The translations under genes were made by a program, and so were the position numbers. Shown here in pieces: positions 28,930-39,177 of a DNA stretch of 64,000 bases; the stretch's first letter is position 1; each line of letters opens with the position of its first letter. The notes under the pieces are model-generated. The model was not told the DNA's origin and searched no databases. It saw only the letters and a list, made by a program, of their open reading frames with translations. The DNA is from a bacterium (GTDB lineage: Bacteria > Desulfobacterota > Binatia > HRBIN30 > CADEER01). Location: the NCBI GenBank assembly GCA_019637795.1, contig JAHBUY010000004.1:558001-622000 (forward strand), written 5' to 3'.

Positions 28930-29931
28930 ATGGGTTCGAATGGCAAGCGATGGATGATGGTTGGCCTGCTCACGGCCAGCGCGGCGCTCCTGGGCGCGGC
29001 GCGCATGGCGCGCGCCGCGGACGACCCGTTCCTGAACTTCATCAGTCCGATCACGGACCCCACCAACTTCGAGGACCCGCGTTCGCAGTCGGACGTGCGG
29101 CCGATCTACGCCTACCACGTGATCCCGGGCAGCTTCGCCAAGGGCACCGGCCTCGACGGCGGCTACGTCAACGTGGCGGCGCTGCAGTTGCGCATCGCCA
29201 TCAACGATCGCTGGTCGATCATCGCCACCAAGGACGGCTATGTGTGGGTGCGGCCGACCCACGACGTGAGCACCGCGACCGGCGGCGGCATCGTCACCAG
29301 AGACAGCGGATTCGCCAACCTGGCCTTCGGCGCCAAGTGGAACTTCTGGCGCGACAGCGACCTCGGCGGCCTGGCGTCGCTGGGCCTGCGCTACGAGGCG
29401 CCGTCGGGCGAGCCGCAGGCCCTGCAGGGTTCCGTGTTCAAAGCCGGCGCGCTCGCCGATCGCGGCAACGGGTTAATGAACCCGTTCGTGTCATACGGAT
29501 GGTCGAAGGACGATTTTCACTTCCTCGGCTACACCGGATTCCGTTTCCCGCTGTCGGACGTCGACTCGATGTTCTTCGACTGGTCGCTGCACTTCGACTA
29601 TCGCTGCCCGGAGATCACCTTCGCCGGCTACGGGCTCGGCCATCCGTACCCGACCATCGAGCTCAACTGGAAGAACGTGATGAAGGGCGGCGACCGCATC
29701 CCGCTCACCCAGGAGGGCTTCGACTTCTTCAACCTCGGATCGAGCGAGGCGGGGGGCGAGAACATCGTGACCATGGGCTTCGGCGGCCGCTGGCGCTTCA
29801 CCGACAACCTCGAGTTGTGGGGGCGCCGCGGCGGCATCGACTGGGGCATCGCGTACGAACAGCCGGTCACGTCGCAGAAGGGCCTCTTCGACTGGCGCCT
29901 CACCACCGATCTGATCTTCTGGCTGGCGTGA
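28930..29931 (+). CDS. Probable outer-membrane beta-barrel protein, unknown function
   Basis: A 333-residue exported protein. ATG 28930 follows a strong GAGGGGAGG ribosome site and gives a signal peptide, MGSNGKRWMMVGLLTASAAL..., with a likely cut after ARMARA-A. The mature chain has many short amphipathic strands with alternating hydrophobic and aromatic residues (WSIIATKDGYVWV, NLAFGAKWNFW, FHFLGYTGFRFPL, GFGGRWRFTDNLELWG). It ends on a strand, WRLTTDLIFWLA, the pattern of barrel proteins. I do not recognise a specific family. It is a single gene with hairpins downstream. Confidence 0.65.
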   Translation: MGSNGKRWMMVGLLTASAALLGAARMARAADDPFLNFISPITDPTNFEDPRSQSDVRPIYAYHVIPGSFAKGTGLDGGYVNVAALQLRIAINDRWSIIATKDGYVWVRPTHDVSTATGGGIVTRDSGFANLAFGAKWNFWRDSDLGGLASLGLRYEAPSGEPQALQGSVFKAGALADRGNGLMNPFVSYGWSKDDFHFLGYTGFRFPLSDVDSMFFDWSLHFDYRCPEITFAGYGLGHPYPTIELNWKNVMKGGDRIPLTQEGFDFFNLGSSEAGGENIVTMGFGGRWRFTDNLELWGRRGGIDWGIAYEQPVTSQKGLFDWRLTTDLIFWLA

Positions 29932-29947
29932 ACGGCCCGCCGCCGGT

Positions 29948-30001
29948 CAGCGGTCATCCGTCCGCGGTCGCCTTCGCGGGTCGCGCGCCGGATGACCGCT
30001 G
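29948..30001 (+). terminator. Long hairpin downstream of the outer-membrane protein gene
   Basis: A perfect 13-bp stem, CAGCGGTCATCCG (29948-29960) with CGGATGACCGCTG (29989-30001), starts 16 bp after the stop codon. A second hairpin, GCGACCGCC / GGCGGTCGC, lies at 30057-30080. Neither has a T-run, so they may stabilise the mRNA end or act with Rho. The remaining gap to 30179 holds no gene. Confidence 0.5.
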
Positions 30002-30178
30002 GCGGTTGCCGGGTGCCCGCGCGCCAGCCGCGGCCTCTCCTTCCCTCATTCAGTCCGCGACCGCCCGTGTCGGCGGTCGCCGTCGCCGCGCGGGCGACGG
30101 AGTCCCGGCGCCGGGGCCCGAGCGCGCGCAGACGAGTTGACTTGGCGGCGCAATCCATCGCAGGTGAAGAGTGTTCTC

Positions 30179-31915
30179 ATGCGAGCCATCCACTGCGTCT
30201 GGGCGGGGGCGGCCGCCCTGCTGGTGGCTGCGGCGCTGCTCGTCGGCCGCAACACGCCCCCCGCCGAGCGGCCGGTCTTTCTCGTCGATCAGGGAAAGCC
30301 GTTCAACGGCGGCGTGCGCGTGATCGACGGCGAGTCGAAGCGCGTCATGCCACCGTGGCGGCCCCGCATCGCCGTTCCGCTCGAGACCGTGCCGGCGAAG
30401 CCCCTGCTGCGTTTTTCCATCGGGCTGCTGCCGACCGACGAGCCGACGCGGATACGGTTCACCATTTCCCTGCGCCGCGGCGAGGAGTCGGGGCGGGTCG
30501 TGTACGCGCGCGAGCTCTCCAGCGCCGGCTGGGTCAACGGCGACGTCGACCTCGCCGACCTCGATCTCGGCGGCGCCTCGCTGCTCTTCGAAAAGGAAGT
30601 GGTCACCGGGCGGCCGGAGCAGCTCGCGAACGCGGCGTGGGGGAATCCGACCCTGCTGCCGCGGCCGCCGCGTCGGGCGATGTCGGTGCTGCTGATCTCG
30701 ATCGACACGCTGCGCGCCGACCACCTCGGCGTCTACGGCTATGCGGCGGCGCGCACCCCGACGCTCGACGCGCTGGCGCGCGACAATGTCTGGTATGCGC
30801 GGTCGTACAGCGCCTCGCTCTGGACCTATCCCTCGCACGCCTCGCTGCTCTACGGCCTCTACCCCGCGTCGCTCCCCTCCCCTGCGGTCGCCGCCGGCTA
30901 CGAGGCCGATCCCTCCCGCCCGCGCCCCAAGCCGCTCCCGGAGCTCTTCCGCGACGCGGGATACGTCACCGCCGCCTTCACCGGGGGCGGTTTCCTCTCC
31001 GACAAATGGGCCTTCCCGGTCGGCTTCAACACCTACTTCATGTTCCAGCAGCCGGCCGCCTCCACCCAGGGCTGCGACCCGAAGCGTTTCGACGGCTCGC
31101 TGACCTTCGGCAAGGCGCGCGAGTGGTTGCGCCGGCAGGGGAACAACCCGTTCTTCCTCTTCGTTCACACCTACGACGCCCACGACCGCTGTCCGGTGTG
31201 GCCCAAGGACCTCCCCTGGTACGAGCCGTTTCCCGATCCCGGTCCCGCCGGTCGGGGTCGCGTCATCGCGCACTACGACCGTCTGATCGCGAAGGTCGAC
31301 GGGCTGGTCAACGGCCTGCTCGAGGAGCTCGCGACCCTGGGTCTGGCCGATGACACCATCGTCGTCGTCACCGCCGATCACGGCGAGGCGCTGTGGGGAC
31401 ACGGCGCGTTCGGACACGGGTGCGCGCTCACCCCGTACGACGGCGTGAGCCGCGTGCCGCTCATCGTGCGCGCCCCGGGAGTCGCGCAGAAGGGCCGGGT
31501 CGACCAGGTGGTCTCGGCCGTCGATGTCGCGCCCACCCTGCTGGCGCTCGCCGGGCTGCACCGCCCGGCGGACATGGAGGGCGACCTGCTGCCCGGGCTG
31601 GGGCTCGAGAGCCGCCGGGGGTCGCGTCCGGTGTACGTGCAATGCGGCGACAAGCTCGCCGTCCGCTTCGGCGACCACAAGTTGATCACCGACCGGCAAT
31701 CACCGGCCTCCGCGGTGCTCTACAATCTCGAACGCGACGCCGCGGAAGCCACCGATGTCCTGGCCGAGGAGTCGGGCGCCGGGGCGGTGCTGCAGCAGTA
31801 CGCCGTCGAATACTGGCGGCGCGGGGCGAGCGAGAACAGCGCCCAGGGCGCCGACACCGCGGACCTGAGCGACGCGACCCGGGAACGCCTGCGCGCGCTC
31901 GGCTATGTGGAGTAG
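30179..31915 (+). CDS. Sulfatase-like enzyme (alkaline phosphatase superfamily), membrane-anchored
   Basis: A 578-residue exported hydrolase. The N-terminus MRAIHCVWAGAAALLVAAAL is a signal anchor; a TTG 14 codons upstream is possible. Residues ~25-160 form an extra beta-rich domain. The catalytic domain begins SVLLISIDTLRADHLGVYGY (metal-binding Asp). The nucleophile region reads WTYPSHASLLYGLYP where classical sulfatases have CxPSR, so the formylglycine Cys is replaced by Thr. VVTADHGEALWGHGAFGHG supplies further metal ligands. Sulfate, phosphate or phosphonate esters are possible substrates. No sulfatase-maturing enzyme is adjacent. It ends 48 bp before the 3' end of rnpB, convergent. Confidence 0.8.
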   Translation: MRAIHCVWAGAAALLVAAALLVGRNTPPAERPVFLVDQGKPFNGGVRVIDGESKRVMPPWRPRIAVPLETVPAKPLLRFSIGLLPTDEPTRIRFTISLRRGEESGRVVYARELSSAGWVNGDVDLADLDLGGASLLFEKEVVTGRPEQLANAAWGNPTLLPRPPRRAMSVLLISIDTLRADHLGVYGYAAARTPTLDALARDNVWYARSYSASLWTYPSHASLLYGLYPASLPSPAVAAGYEADPSRPRPKPLPELFRDAGYVTAAFTGGGFLSDKWAFPVGFNTYFMFQQPAASTQGCDPKRFDGSLTFGKAREWLRRQGNNPFFLFVHTYDAHDRCPVWPKDLPWYEPFPDPGPAGRGRVIAHYDRLIAKVDGLVNGLLEELATLGLADDTIVVVTADHGEALWGHGAFGHGCALTPYDGVSRVPLIVRAPGVAQKGRVDQVVSAVDVAPTLLALAGLHRPADMEGDLLPGLGLESRRGSRPVYVQCGDKLAVRFGDHKLITDRQSPASAVLYNLERDAAEATDVLAEESGAGAVLQQYAVEYWRRGASENSAQGADTADLSDATRERLRALGYVE

Positions 31916-31963
31916 TCCGCTGCGGACGGCGCCCACCGGCGCCTCCCGACAGCGTGGCGAAGG

Positions 31964-32312
31964 GGCTGGAGAGGATCTGTAAGCCGGATTCTGTTCCCCG
32001 TCGCCGGGGCGGCAGTCATTCCTCTGGGCCGGCGGTTGCCCGCCGGCTCTAGCGACGCACCTGAGGTCGAGCGCGGGCCACGCAACCTCTCGTTGGTCTT
32101 GCTCCGGGTGGGGTTTGCCGCGCGACGCCGTCACCGACGTCGCGGATCGTCGCCGATCGTTTCACCGACTCCCCGCGGACGGGGCCGTCTCCTCTCTGTG
32201 GCACTTTCCCCTGATCGCTCAGGGCCGCCGTTAGCGGCCACCCTGCCCTACGGAGTCCGGACTTTCCTCCCGCCCCGATCCGGGACGAGCGACTGCCCGA
32301 TCCTCTCCAGCC
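31964..32312 (-). ncRNA. rnpB: RNase P RNA (class A)
   Basis: A 349-nt catalytic RNA that trims the 5' leaders of pre-tRNAs. Helix P1 is a perfect 14-bp pairing of the two ends, GGCTGGAGAGGATC with GATCCTCTCCAGCC. Near the 5' side the universal GAGGAAAGTCCGGACTCC (P4 and CR-I) is present. The CR-V side reads ACAGAATCCGGCTTA close to the 3' end. AGAGGAAUGACUGCC-like and GGUAAACCCC-like (GGCAAACCCCACCCGG) segments fit the class A fold. The coding strand is minus, with a sigma70 promoter immediately upstream. Confidence 0.95.
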
Positions 32313-32319
32313 GCGATGG

Positions 32320-32348
32320 AGACTAGAAAGCCACGGGGGCGCTGACAA
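32320..32348 (-). promoter_or_regulatory. sigma70-type promoter of rnpB
   Basis: On the minus strand TTGTCA (32343-32348) and TAGTCT (32320-32325) are 17 bp apart. The -10 lies 8 nt before the first base of the P1 helix, as expected for an RNA whose 5' end is the transcription start. Confidence 0.75.
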
Positions 32349-32364
32349 GCCCCGCCGGCGCGCG

Positions 32365-33120
32365 CTACGCCTCCTCGGCCGGCGCGCGCCAGAACAGGAT
32401 GCGGTGACAGTTCGGGCACTGACGGATGTCGCGGAACTTCAGCAGCTCGTTGTAGAACTGCGGCGGCACGCGCATCCGGCAGCCGGTGCAGATGCCGTCC
32501 ACCGCCGCCACCACGGCGTTGCCGCCGCGGCGGTCGAAGATCTGCTCGTACTTGCTGCGGAGCTGCGGATCCATGCCGCTGGCGAGCACGTCGCGGGCGC
32601 CGATCTCCGCTTCCACTTCCTGACGCAGCGCGTCGGCCTCGGCGCGCCGCTCGGCGACCGCGTCGGCGGCCTGCGCCTCGATCGCCTGCAGCGCCTCCTG
32701 CGCCGCCGCGAGCTGCGCGGCGAGGCTCTCGAGCGTCTCCATCACGCGCAGCAGCTCGTCCTCGGTCTGCGCGTTCGCCTCCTTGCTGAGGTCGATCTCG
32801 CGCTGCAGCGCCAGCAGCTCGGTGGAATTGCGGATGCGGTTCATGCGCATGCGGTTGTCGCGGATCTTGGCGCCGCTCAGCTCGAGCTGGCGGTCCATCT
32901 CGGCGCGCCGCTGTTCGAGGCTGTCGCGTTCGGCGGTCAGCGTCGCCACGGCCTGGCGCTTGCGCTGCAGCTCGAGCTCGAAGCCGTCGGCCTCGCCGGC
33001 GAGCATCGTCATGCGGTCGCGGCGCTCCTTGAGCTTGCGGTCGAGATCCTGCAACTGCGCCAGGCGGTCGATGTCGGATACCTGTGTCGAGTCGTTCACG
33101 TTGCCATCATCTCCTTGCAT
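32365..33120 (-). CDS. Coiled-coil protein with C4-type zinc ribbon (DUF164/CdsZ family)
   Basis: A 251-residue cytoplasmic protein. Residues ~15-180 are one long coiled coil (LAQLQDLDRKLKERRDRM, LLALQREIDLSKEANAQTED). The C-terminal zinc ribbon has ICTGCRMRVPPQFYNELLK and RQCPNCHRILFW, i.e. two CxxC pairs ~22 residues apart. Members of this family are widespread; some serve as type III secretion or RNA-related factors, but the general role is not settled. The ATG lies 5 bp after a tRNA gene and downstream of rpoD, so it probably rides on the same transcript. Confidence 0.85.
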   Translation of the reverse strand: MQGDDGNVNDSTQVSDIDRLAQLQDLDRKLKERRDRMTMLAGEADGFELELQRKRQAVATLTAERDSLEQRRAEMDRQLELSGAKIRDNRMRMNRIRNSTELLALQREIDLSKEANAQTEDELLRVMETLESLAAQLAAAQEALQAIEAQAADAVAERRAEADALRQEVEAEIGARDVLASGMDPQLRSKYEQIFDRRGGNAVVAAVDGICTGCRMRVPPQFYNELLKFRDIRQCPNCHRILFWRAPAEEA

Positions 33121-33125
33121 TGAAG

Positions 33126-33190
33126 TGGGCCCACCAGGATTCGAACCTGGGACCTACCGGTTATGAGCCGGCGGCTCTGACCAGACTGAG

Positions 33191-33200
<10 letters not shown>
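33126..33200 (-). tRNA. tRNA with CAU anticodon (Met elongator or Ile2)
   Basis: A 75-nt cloverleaf. The acceptor stem GGGCCCA pairs with TGGGCCC, with discriminator A and no encoded CCA. The D-arm begins TAGCTCAGTCTGGTCAGAGC. The anticodon arm GCCGG-CTCATAA-CCGGT gives CAT, and the T-arm CCAGG-TTCGAAT-CCTGG is perfect. Whether it is elongator Met or lysidine-modified Ile2 cannot be settled by eye; initiator Met is unlikely because the first pair is G-C. Its first 10 nt are also the last codons and stop of rpoD. Confidence 0.93.
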
Positions 33201-34710
<1,510 letters not shown>

Positions 34711-34714
<4 letters not shown>

Positions 34715-36468
34715 CCCGCTCCTCCTTCCCGCCGCCGCACGACGCTGTTCAGGTCGGCCAGCGCGCTGCGCCACGTCTCGTCGCCGCGCGACTCGGCCGA
34801 ACGCAGCGCCGACGCCAGCGCCTGGCGCTCGGCGCGCGCCGCGCGCTCCTCGATGCGCCGCGCGCAATCCTCGGCGGCGCGCAGGCGCTCCGCCGCGTCC
34901 CCCAATCGTCCCTGCTCCAGGGCCACCGCCGCCAATTGCTGGGCCAGCGCCGGCGGCAGATCCTCGATCACTTCGCCCAGGCGGCGGCCACGGGCCCACG
35001 CCTGCACCAGCAGGTCGCCCGCCGCCGCCAGCTCCGGCGTGCGGACGTGCGCCAACGTGCCGCGGTCCGCCACCAGCTCGGCGGCGACCCGATCGGTCGC
35101 CATCAGCTCGATCAGCAACCGCTCCTCGGCCGGCCAGCGCGGCGGCGATGCGGGCGGCGCGGCCGCGGCGGTCGACGCCGCCGCGGCCGCGCGGCGAGCG
35201 CCACGGAACACGTCCTCGCTCAGTCCGAGCCGCGCCGCCGCCTGGCGCGCCAGCACCGCGAGCTGCACGTCGTCGGTCACCCGCGCCAGGATGCCCTGCA
35301 CCGCGTCGGCCACCTTGCTGCGTTGCGGCAGCGTGGCGCCCGGCGGCAGCAGCGTATCGAAGTAGAAGTCGACCAGCGACGGCGCCTGGTCGAGCAGCGC
35401 CAGCGTCGCCTCGAGGCCATGCTGGCGGATGTAGCTGTCGGGATCGAAGCCCTCGGGAAGGAACGCGGCGCGTCCCCAGACGCCGGCCTCGGCGCAGATG
35501 GCGAAGGCGCGCACCGCCGCCTGCCGTCCGGCGCGATCGCCGTCGAAGAAGAAGAACACCGCCATCTCCTCGCCACCGAGCGGCCGCAGCATCGTGAGCT
35601 GCTTGGCGGTCAGCGCCGTGCCGAGGGTGGCGACCGCGTACGGCACGCCCTCCTGCGCCAGCAGCAGCGCGTCCATGTAGCCCTCGACGACCACGGCGCG
35701 CGCCTGGCCGCGGATCGCGTCGCGCGCCTCGGCAATGCCGTAGAGCCCCTCGCCCTTGTGGAAGAGCGGCGTCTCCGGGGAGTTGAGGTACTTCGGTTGC
35801 TCGTCACCGAGGGCGCGGCCGCCGAAGGCGATGGTGCGGCCGCGGCGGTCGCGGATCGGGAACATCACCCGGCCGCGGAAGCGATCGTAGAAGCGGCCGT
35901 CGTCGCTGCGCCCGAGCAGGCCCGCCTCCAGGCCGTGCGCGCGCGACACGCCGCGGCGCTCGAGATAGCCGAGCAGGGCGCTGCTCGTCGCCGGCGCGAA
36001 GCCGATGCCGTAGCGCTCGATGATCGCCGCCTGCAGCCCGCGCTGCGCCAGGTAGCGGCGCGCGCCGGCGCCGGCGCCGGCCGCCAGCGCCTCGCGGAAG
36101 AACCGCTCGGCGTGCGCATTGGCGGCGTAGAGCGCCTCGCGCCGGCGCGCCGCCGGATCGTCGGCGTCGGCCGCCGGCAGCGTCACGCCGGCGCGCGCCG
36201 CGAGTTGCGTCACCGCGTCGAGGAACTCGAGGCGCTCCATCTTCATGACGAAGGTGAAGACGGTGCCGCTCTCGCCGCAGCCGAAGCAGTGGTAGAGGCC
36301 GCGCTCGTCGCTGACCGTGAACGACGGCGTCTTCTCGCCGTGGAACGGGCACAACCCGATGTGGTTGCGCCCCTGCCGCTTCAGATTGACGTAGGCGGAG
36401 ATGACCTCGACGATGCTGATCCCGTCCCGGATGGCCTGGAGTGTCTCGTCAGGGATCCGGCGCGCCAT
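34711..36468 (-). CDS. dnaG: DNA primase
   Basis: A 585-residue primase that makes RNA primers for replication. The N-terminal CHC2 zinc-binding domain has [15 protein letters not shown] and [13 protein letters not shown]. The RNA polymerase core contains [18 protein letters not shown]. The TOPRIM motifs are [16 protein letters not shown] and [13 protein letters not shown]. The C-terminal helicase-binding region is short and Ala-rich. It is preceded by cvpA (6 bp) and overlaps rpoD (GTGA) in an rpsU-cvpA-dnaG-rpoD operon. Confidence 0.97.
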
Positions 36469-36474
36469 CGTCGC

Positions 36475-36990
36475 TCAGGCCGGGCGGTCCGCCCCGGGGG
36501 CGGCTCCGCCGTGCCACTCCGAACGGAGCGCCTTCTCCGCCGCCGAGACCAGCGGCCGCGCCAGGCGGGAATCGAGGATCAGGCGATCGAGCCCCTTCAC
36601 GACCGGGAAGAGCTGCAGGAACAGCAGCCCGCAGGCGATGACCGCCGCGCCCTTGGCGGCGGCGAAGAGCGCGCCCACGATCCGGCTCGGAATGCGCAGC
36701 GCGCCGCGCCCGAGCACCTGGTCGGTGGCGACGCCGACGAGGTTGATGATCGTGCTGGCGACCAGGAACACGCCGACGAACGCGGCGCCCAGCACCGCGG
36801 TCGGGTTCACGTCGGCCACCGGCGCCACGGTGCCCAGCCAGGCGGCGGCCGGCTCGGCGCAGCGCAGCGCGGCCAGCAGACCACCGATCAGCGCCGCGAA
36901 GCCGAAGCTCTCGCGGAAGAGCCCGCGCCAGGAGCCGCGCAGCGCGCAGAGCAGGAGCACGACGACCAGTCCGATGTCGATGGCGTTCAC
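36475..36990 (-). CDS. cvpA: CvpA-family membrane protein
   Basis: A 171-residue inner-membrane protein with four hydrophobic segments (residues ~5-22, 26-45, 63-84, 107-128). The family pattern is DIGLVVVLLLCALRGSWRGL near the N-terminus and a later conserved Gly/Arg turn (GALRIPSRIVGALFAAAKGA). CvpA is linked to colicin V production and envelope stress tolerance. The start is GTG 36990. It sits between rpsU and dnaG, an insertion into the classical rpsU-dnaG-rpoD operon. Confidence 0.85.
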   Translation of the reverse strand: MNAIDIGLVVVLLLCALRGSWRGLFRESFGFAALIGGLLAALRCAEPAAAWLGTVAPVADVNPTAVLGAAFVGVFLVASTIINLVGVATDQVLGRGALRIPSRIVGALFAAAKGAAVIACGLLFLQLFPVVKGLDRLILDSRLARPLVSAAEKALRSEWHGGAAPGADRPA

Positions 36991-37032
36991 GGCGACCGCC
37001 TCTCGGCTCCTGCTCGTCGCATCCCCGGGGCC

Positions 37033-37230
37033 TTAGCCTCCGGCCCGTGCCAGGCGGCGCAGGTAGCGCTTCTTCGCCGCCAGCATCTTCTTCTTCTTGC
37101 GCACGCTCGGTTTCTCGAAGTGCTCGCGCTTGCGCAGCTCGGAGAGAATGCCGGCCTTCTCGCACTGCTTCTTGAAGCGGCGGATCGCGACCTCGATGGG
37201 TTCGTTCTCTTTGACTCGGACGCCTGCCAT
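37033..37230 (-). CDS. rpsU: 30S ribosomal protein S21
   Basis: A 65-residue basic protein of the small subunit platform, which helps mRNA binding near the anti-Shine-Dalgarno. [37 protein letters not shown] and the Lys-rich [17 protein letters not shown] are full-length S21 features. GAGGAG precedes the ATG by ~12 nt. It is the first gene of the macromolecular synthesis operon. Confidence 0.97.
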   Translation of the reverse strand: MAGVRVKENEPIEVAIRRFKKQCEKAGILSELRKREHFEKPSVRKKKKMLAAKKRYLRRLARAGG

Positions 37231-37309
37231 GTAGTGAAGAGCTCCTCCTCGATTCGCGCTGCCGGGCCGCGCCGACGCGCCCTGCGCCGGAACGCAGCCT
37301 AACCCAGGT

Positions 37310-37337
37310 TACTTATTCGATGGGCGGATGGTGTCAA
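37310..37337 (-). promoter_or_regulatory. sigma70-type promoter of the rpsU-cvpA-dnaG-rpoD operon
   Basis: On the minus strand TTGACA (37332-37337) is a perfect -35, followed 16 bp later by TAAGTA (37310-37315). The leader to the rpsU ATG would be ~70 nt. Confidence 0.7.
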
Positions 37338-37385
37338 GCCGCCCCGGCCCATCGCGCCGCAGTGGAGCGGGAGCGCCGCAACGCG

Positions 37386-38102
37386 TCACCGGCGCGGCAG
37401 GCGCTCCGGGAAGTCGCTGATGATTCCCGACACCCCGATCCGGATCAGCTCCGCCATGGCGTCCGGATCGTTGACGGTCCAGACCATGACCTGGCGGTTC
37501 TGGCGTCGCGCCTCGGCGATCAGCGCCTCGTCGACCAGGCTCCACAGCGGGTGCACCGCGATCGCTTCCAGCGACTGCGCCTCGATCCACATGGGGTCGA
37601 AGTCCGTCGTCTGCCACAGCACGCCGATGCGGGCGGCGCGCGAGCGCGCCCGCACCTCCGCCAGGGCGCCCATCTGGAAGGAGGAGATGATCGTGCGCTC
37701 GAGGCGGCCGGCGGCGCTGAGCAGGACGAGCAGCGCCTCGGCGGTCGCCGTCCAATCGGCGGGCGGGCTCTTGATCTCGACGTTGAGCTCGGCGCGCCCG
37801 GCGGTCCACGCGAGCACCTCGTCGAGCGACGGCACGCTCGCCCCCGCCCAGCGGGCATCGAACCACGACCCGGCATCCAGCGCCTGCAGCTCGGCGAGCG
37901 TGCGCTCGCGCACCGGCCCCTCGCCCGCCAGCGTGCGCCCGAGCTGGCGGTCGTGCAACACCACCAACCGCCCGTCCCGGGTGAGCTGGACGTCGAGCTC
38001 GATCATGTCGACGCCGATCTCCAGCGCCCGCTCGAACGCCGGCCGGGTCAGCTCCGGCCGCGTCCCGGCGGCGCCGCGGTGGGCGATGCGCAGGTAGGAC
38101 AC
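37386..38102 (-). CDS. Glycerophosphodiester phosphodiesterase
   Basis: A 238-residue GDPD-family TIM-barrel enzyme (GTG at 38102). It hydrolyses deacylated phospholipids to sn-glycerol 3-phosphate and an alcohol. The signature LRIAHRGAAGTRPELTRPAF contains the catalytic His, and MIELDVQLTRDGRLVVLHD holds the Glu/Asp metal ligands and second catalytic His. LNVEIKSPP and the C-terminal VMVWTVNDPDAM complete the family. No signal peptide is seen, so it is cytoplasmic (UgpQ-like). With glpK elsewhere in the window it fits glycerol-phosphate recycling. It is divergent from prmA across a long inverted repeat. Confidence 0.92.
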   Translation of the reverse strand: MSYLRIAHRGAAGTRPELTRPAFERALEIGVDMIELDVQLTRDGRLVVLHDRQLGRTLAGEGPVRERTLAELQALDAGSWFDARWAGASVPSLDEVLAWTAGRAELNVEIKSPPADWTATAEALLVLLSAAGRLERTIISSFQMGALAEVRARSRAARIGVLWQTTDFDPMWIEAQSLEAIAVHPLWSLVDEALIAEARRQNRQVMVWTVNDPDAMAELIRIGVSGIISDFPERLPRR

Positions 38103-38111
38103 GCCCGCCCT

Positions 38112-38311
38112 GATAACACAGATGACCACGGATCCCCGCCACCCCGCCCGCCGATGAACACAGACGCGCAGCGCCGCTTCTCCGGATCCCGATGGCGATC
38201 CCGGTCCAGATCGGCCTGCAAGGCGAGCGGGGCGGAGGTTCCCTGGGGGGCGGCGGGATCCGTGTCCGTCGGCGGGCGGGGTGGCGGGGATCCGCGGTCA
38301 TCTGTGTTACC
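38112..38311. repeat. Long inverted repeat between the GDPD gene and prmA
   Basis: Arms of ~44 bp, 38112-38155 (AACACAGATGACCACGGATC...CCGCCACCCCGCCCGCCGAT) and 38268-38311, are reverse complements with very few mismatches around a ~110-nt centre. The sequence is unlike the CTCCGTG repeats elsewhere in this window. The right arm ends 8 bp before the prmA ATG and the left arm starts 9 bp from the GDPD start, so the element fills the divergent gap and must contain both promoters. Confidence 0.85.
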
Positions 38312-38319
38312 AAGCGTCC

Positions 38320-39177
38320 ATGTCCGGCACCTGGACCGCGATCACGGTCACCGCCGCCCGGCCGTTCGCCGACGCCATCGAGAGCGTGCTCCTCGACCTC
38401 GGTGCGCCGGGGTTGGAGACCGAGGAGCGCGGAGAGGCGACGCGCATCACCGCGCACTTCGCCGATGCGCCGCCGCTGGCGGAGCTCGACCGCTTTCTCG
38501 ACGGGCTCGTCGAGAGCGAGCCGGCGCTGCCGCGGCCGCGGGTCGAGACCGCCACGGTCACCGACTGCGGCTGGGCGGAGAACTGGAAGGGCCACTTCCC
38601 GCCGTTGGCGATCGGCGAGCGGCTGTTCGTGCATCCGCCGTGGATCGACCAGGTGCCGGCGGGACGCGTTCCGATCGTGCTCGACCCCGGCATGGCCTTC
38701 GGCACCGGCCAGCACGCCAGCACCCGCGGCTGCCTGGTGCTGCTGGAGCCGGCGCTGCGCGACCGCCCGGCGGCGCGCGTGCTCGATCTCGGCACCGGTT
38801 CCGGCATCCTCGCCATCGCGGCGCGCAAGCTCGGCGCCGGCCCGATCTGGGCGATCGACACCGACCCCGACGCCTGCGCGATCGCCGCCGAGAACGCGGC
38901 GGTGAACGGCGTCCACGACCTGCGCCTCGGCGGCGCGCTCGCGGCCGCGCCCGGCCCCTTCGACGTCGTCCTCGCCAATCTCCTCGCCGGCCTGCTGGTG
39001 GAGCTGGCGCCGGCCATCGCCGGCCGGCTGGCGCCCGGCGGCGTCGCCATCGGCGCCGGCATCCTCGCGGCGGAGGCCGGGGCGGTGCGCGACGCCTGGG
39101 GCGCCGCCGGGCTGGTCGCCGACGGCGAGTGGAGCGACGAGGGCTGGGTGGCGCTCGCCTACCGGAAGCCGGCGTGA
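38320..39177 (+). CDS. prmA: Ribosomal protein L11 methyltransferase
   Basis: A 285-residue SAM-dependent enzyme that methylates lysines of L11. The N-terminal substrate-recognition domain includes CGWAENWKGHFPPLAIGERL. The methyltransferase has LDPGMAFGTGQHASTRGC, motif I LDLGTGSGILAIAARKLGA, and NLLAGLLVELAPAI in place of the usual NPP-type motif. ATG 38320 lies just beyond an inverted-repeat arm and shows no obvious ribosome site. It is translationally coupled to rsmE (GTGA). Confidence 0.93.
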   Translation: MSGTWTAITVTAARPFADAIESVLLDLGAPGLETEERGEATRITAHFADAPPLAELDRFLDGLVESEPALPRPRVETATVTDCGWAENWKGHFPPLAIGERLFVHPPWIDQVPAGRVPIVLDPGMAFGTGQHASTRGCLVLLEPALRDRPAARVLDLGTGSGILAIAARKLGAGPIWAIDTDPDACAIAAENAAVNGVHDLRLGGALAAAPGPFDVVLANLLAGLLVELAPAIAGRLAPGGVAIGAGILAAEAGAVRDAWGAAGLVADGEWSDEGWVALAYRKPA

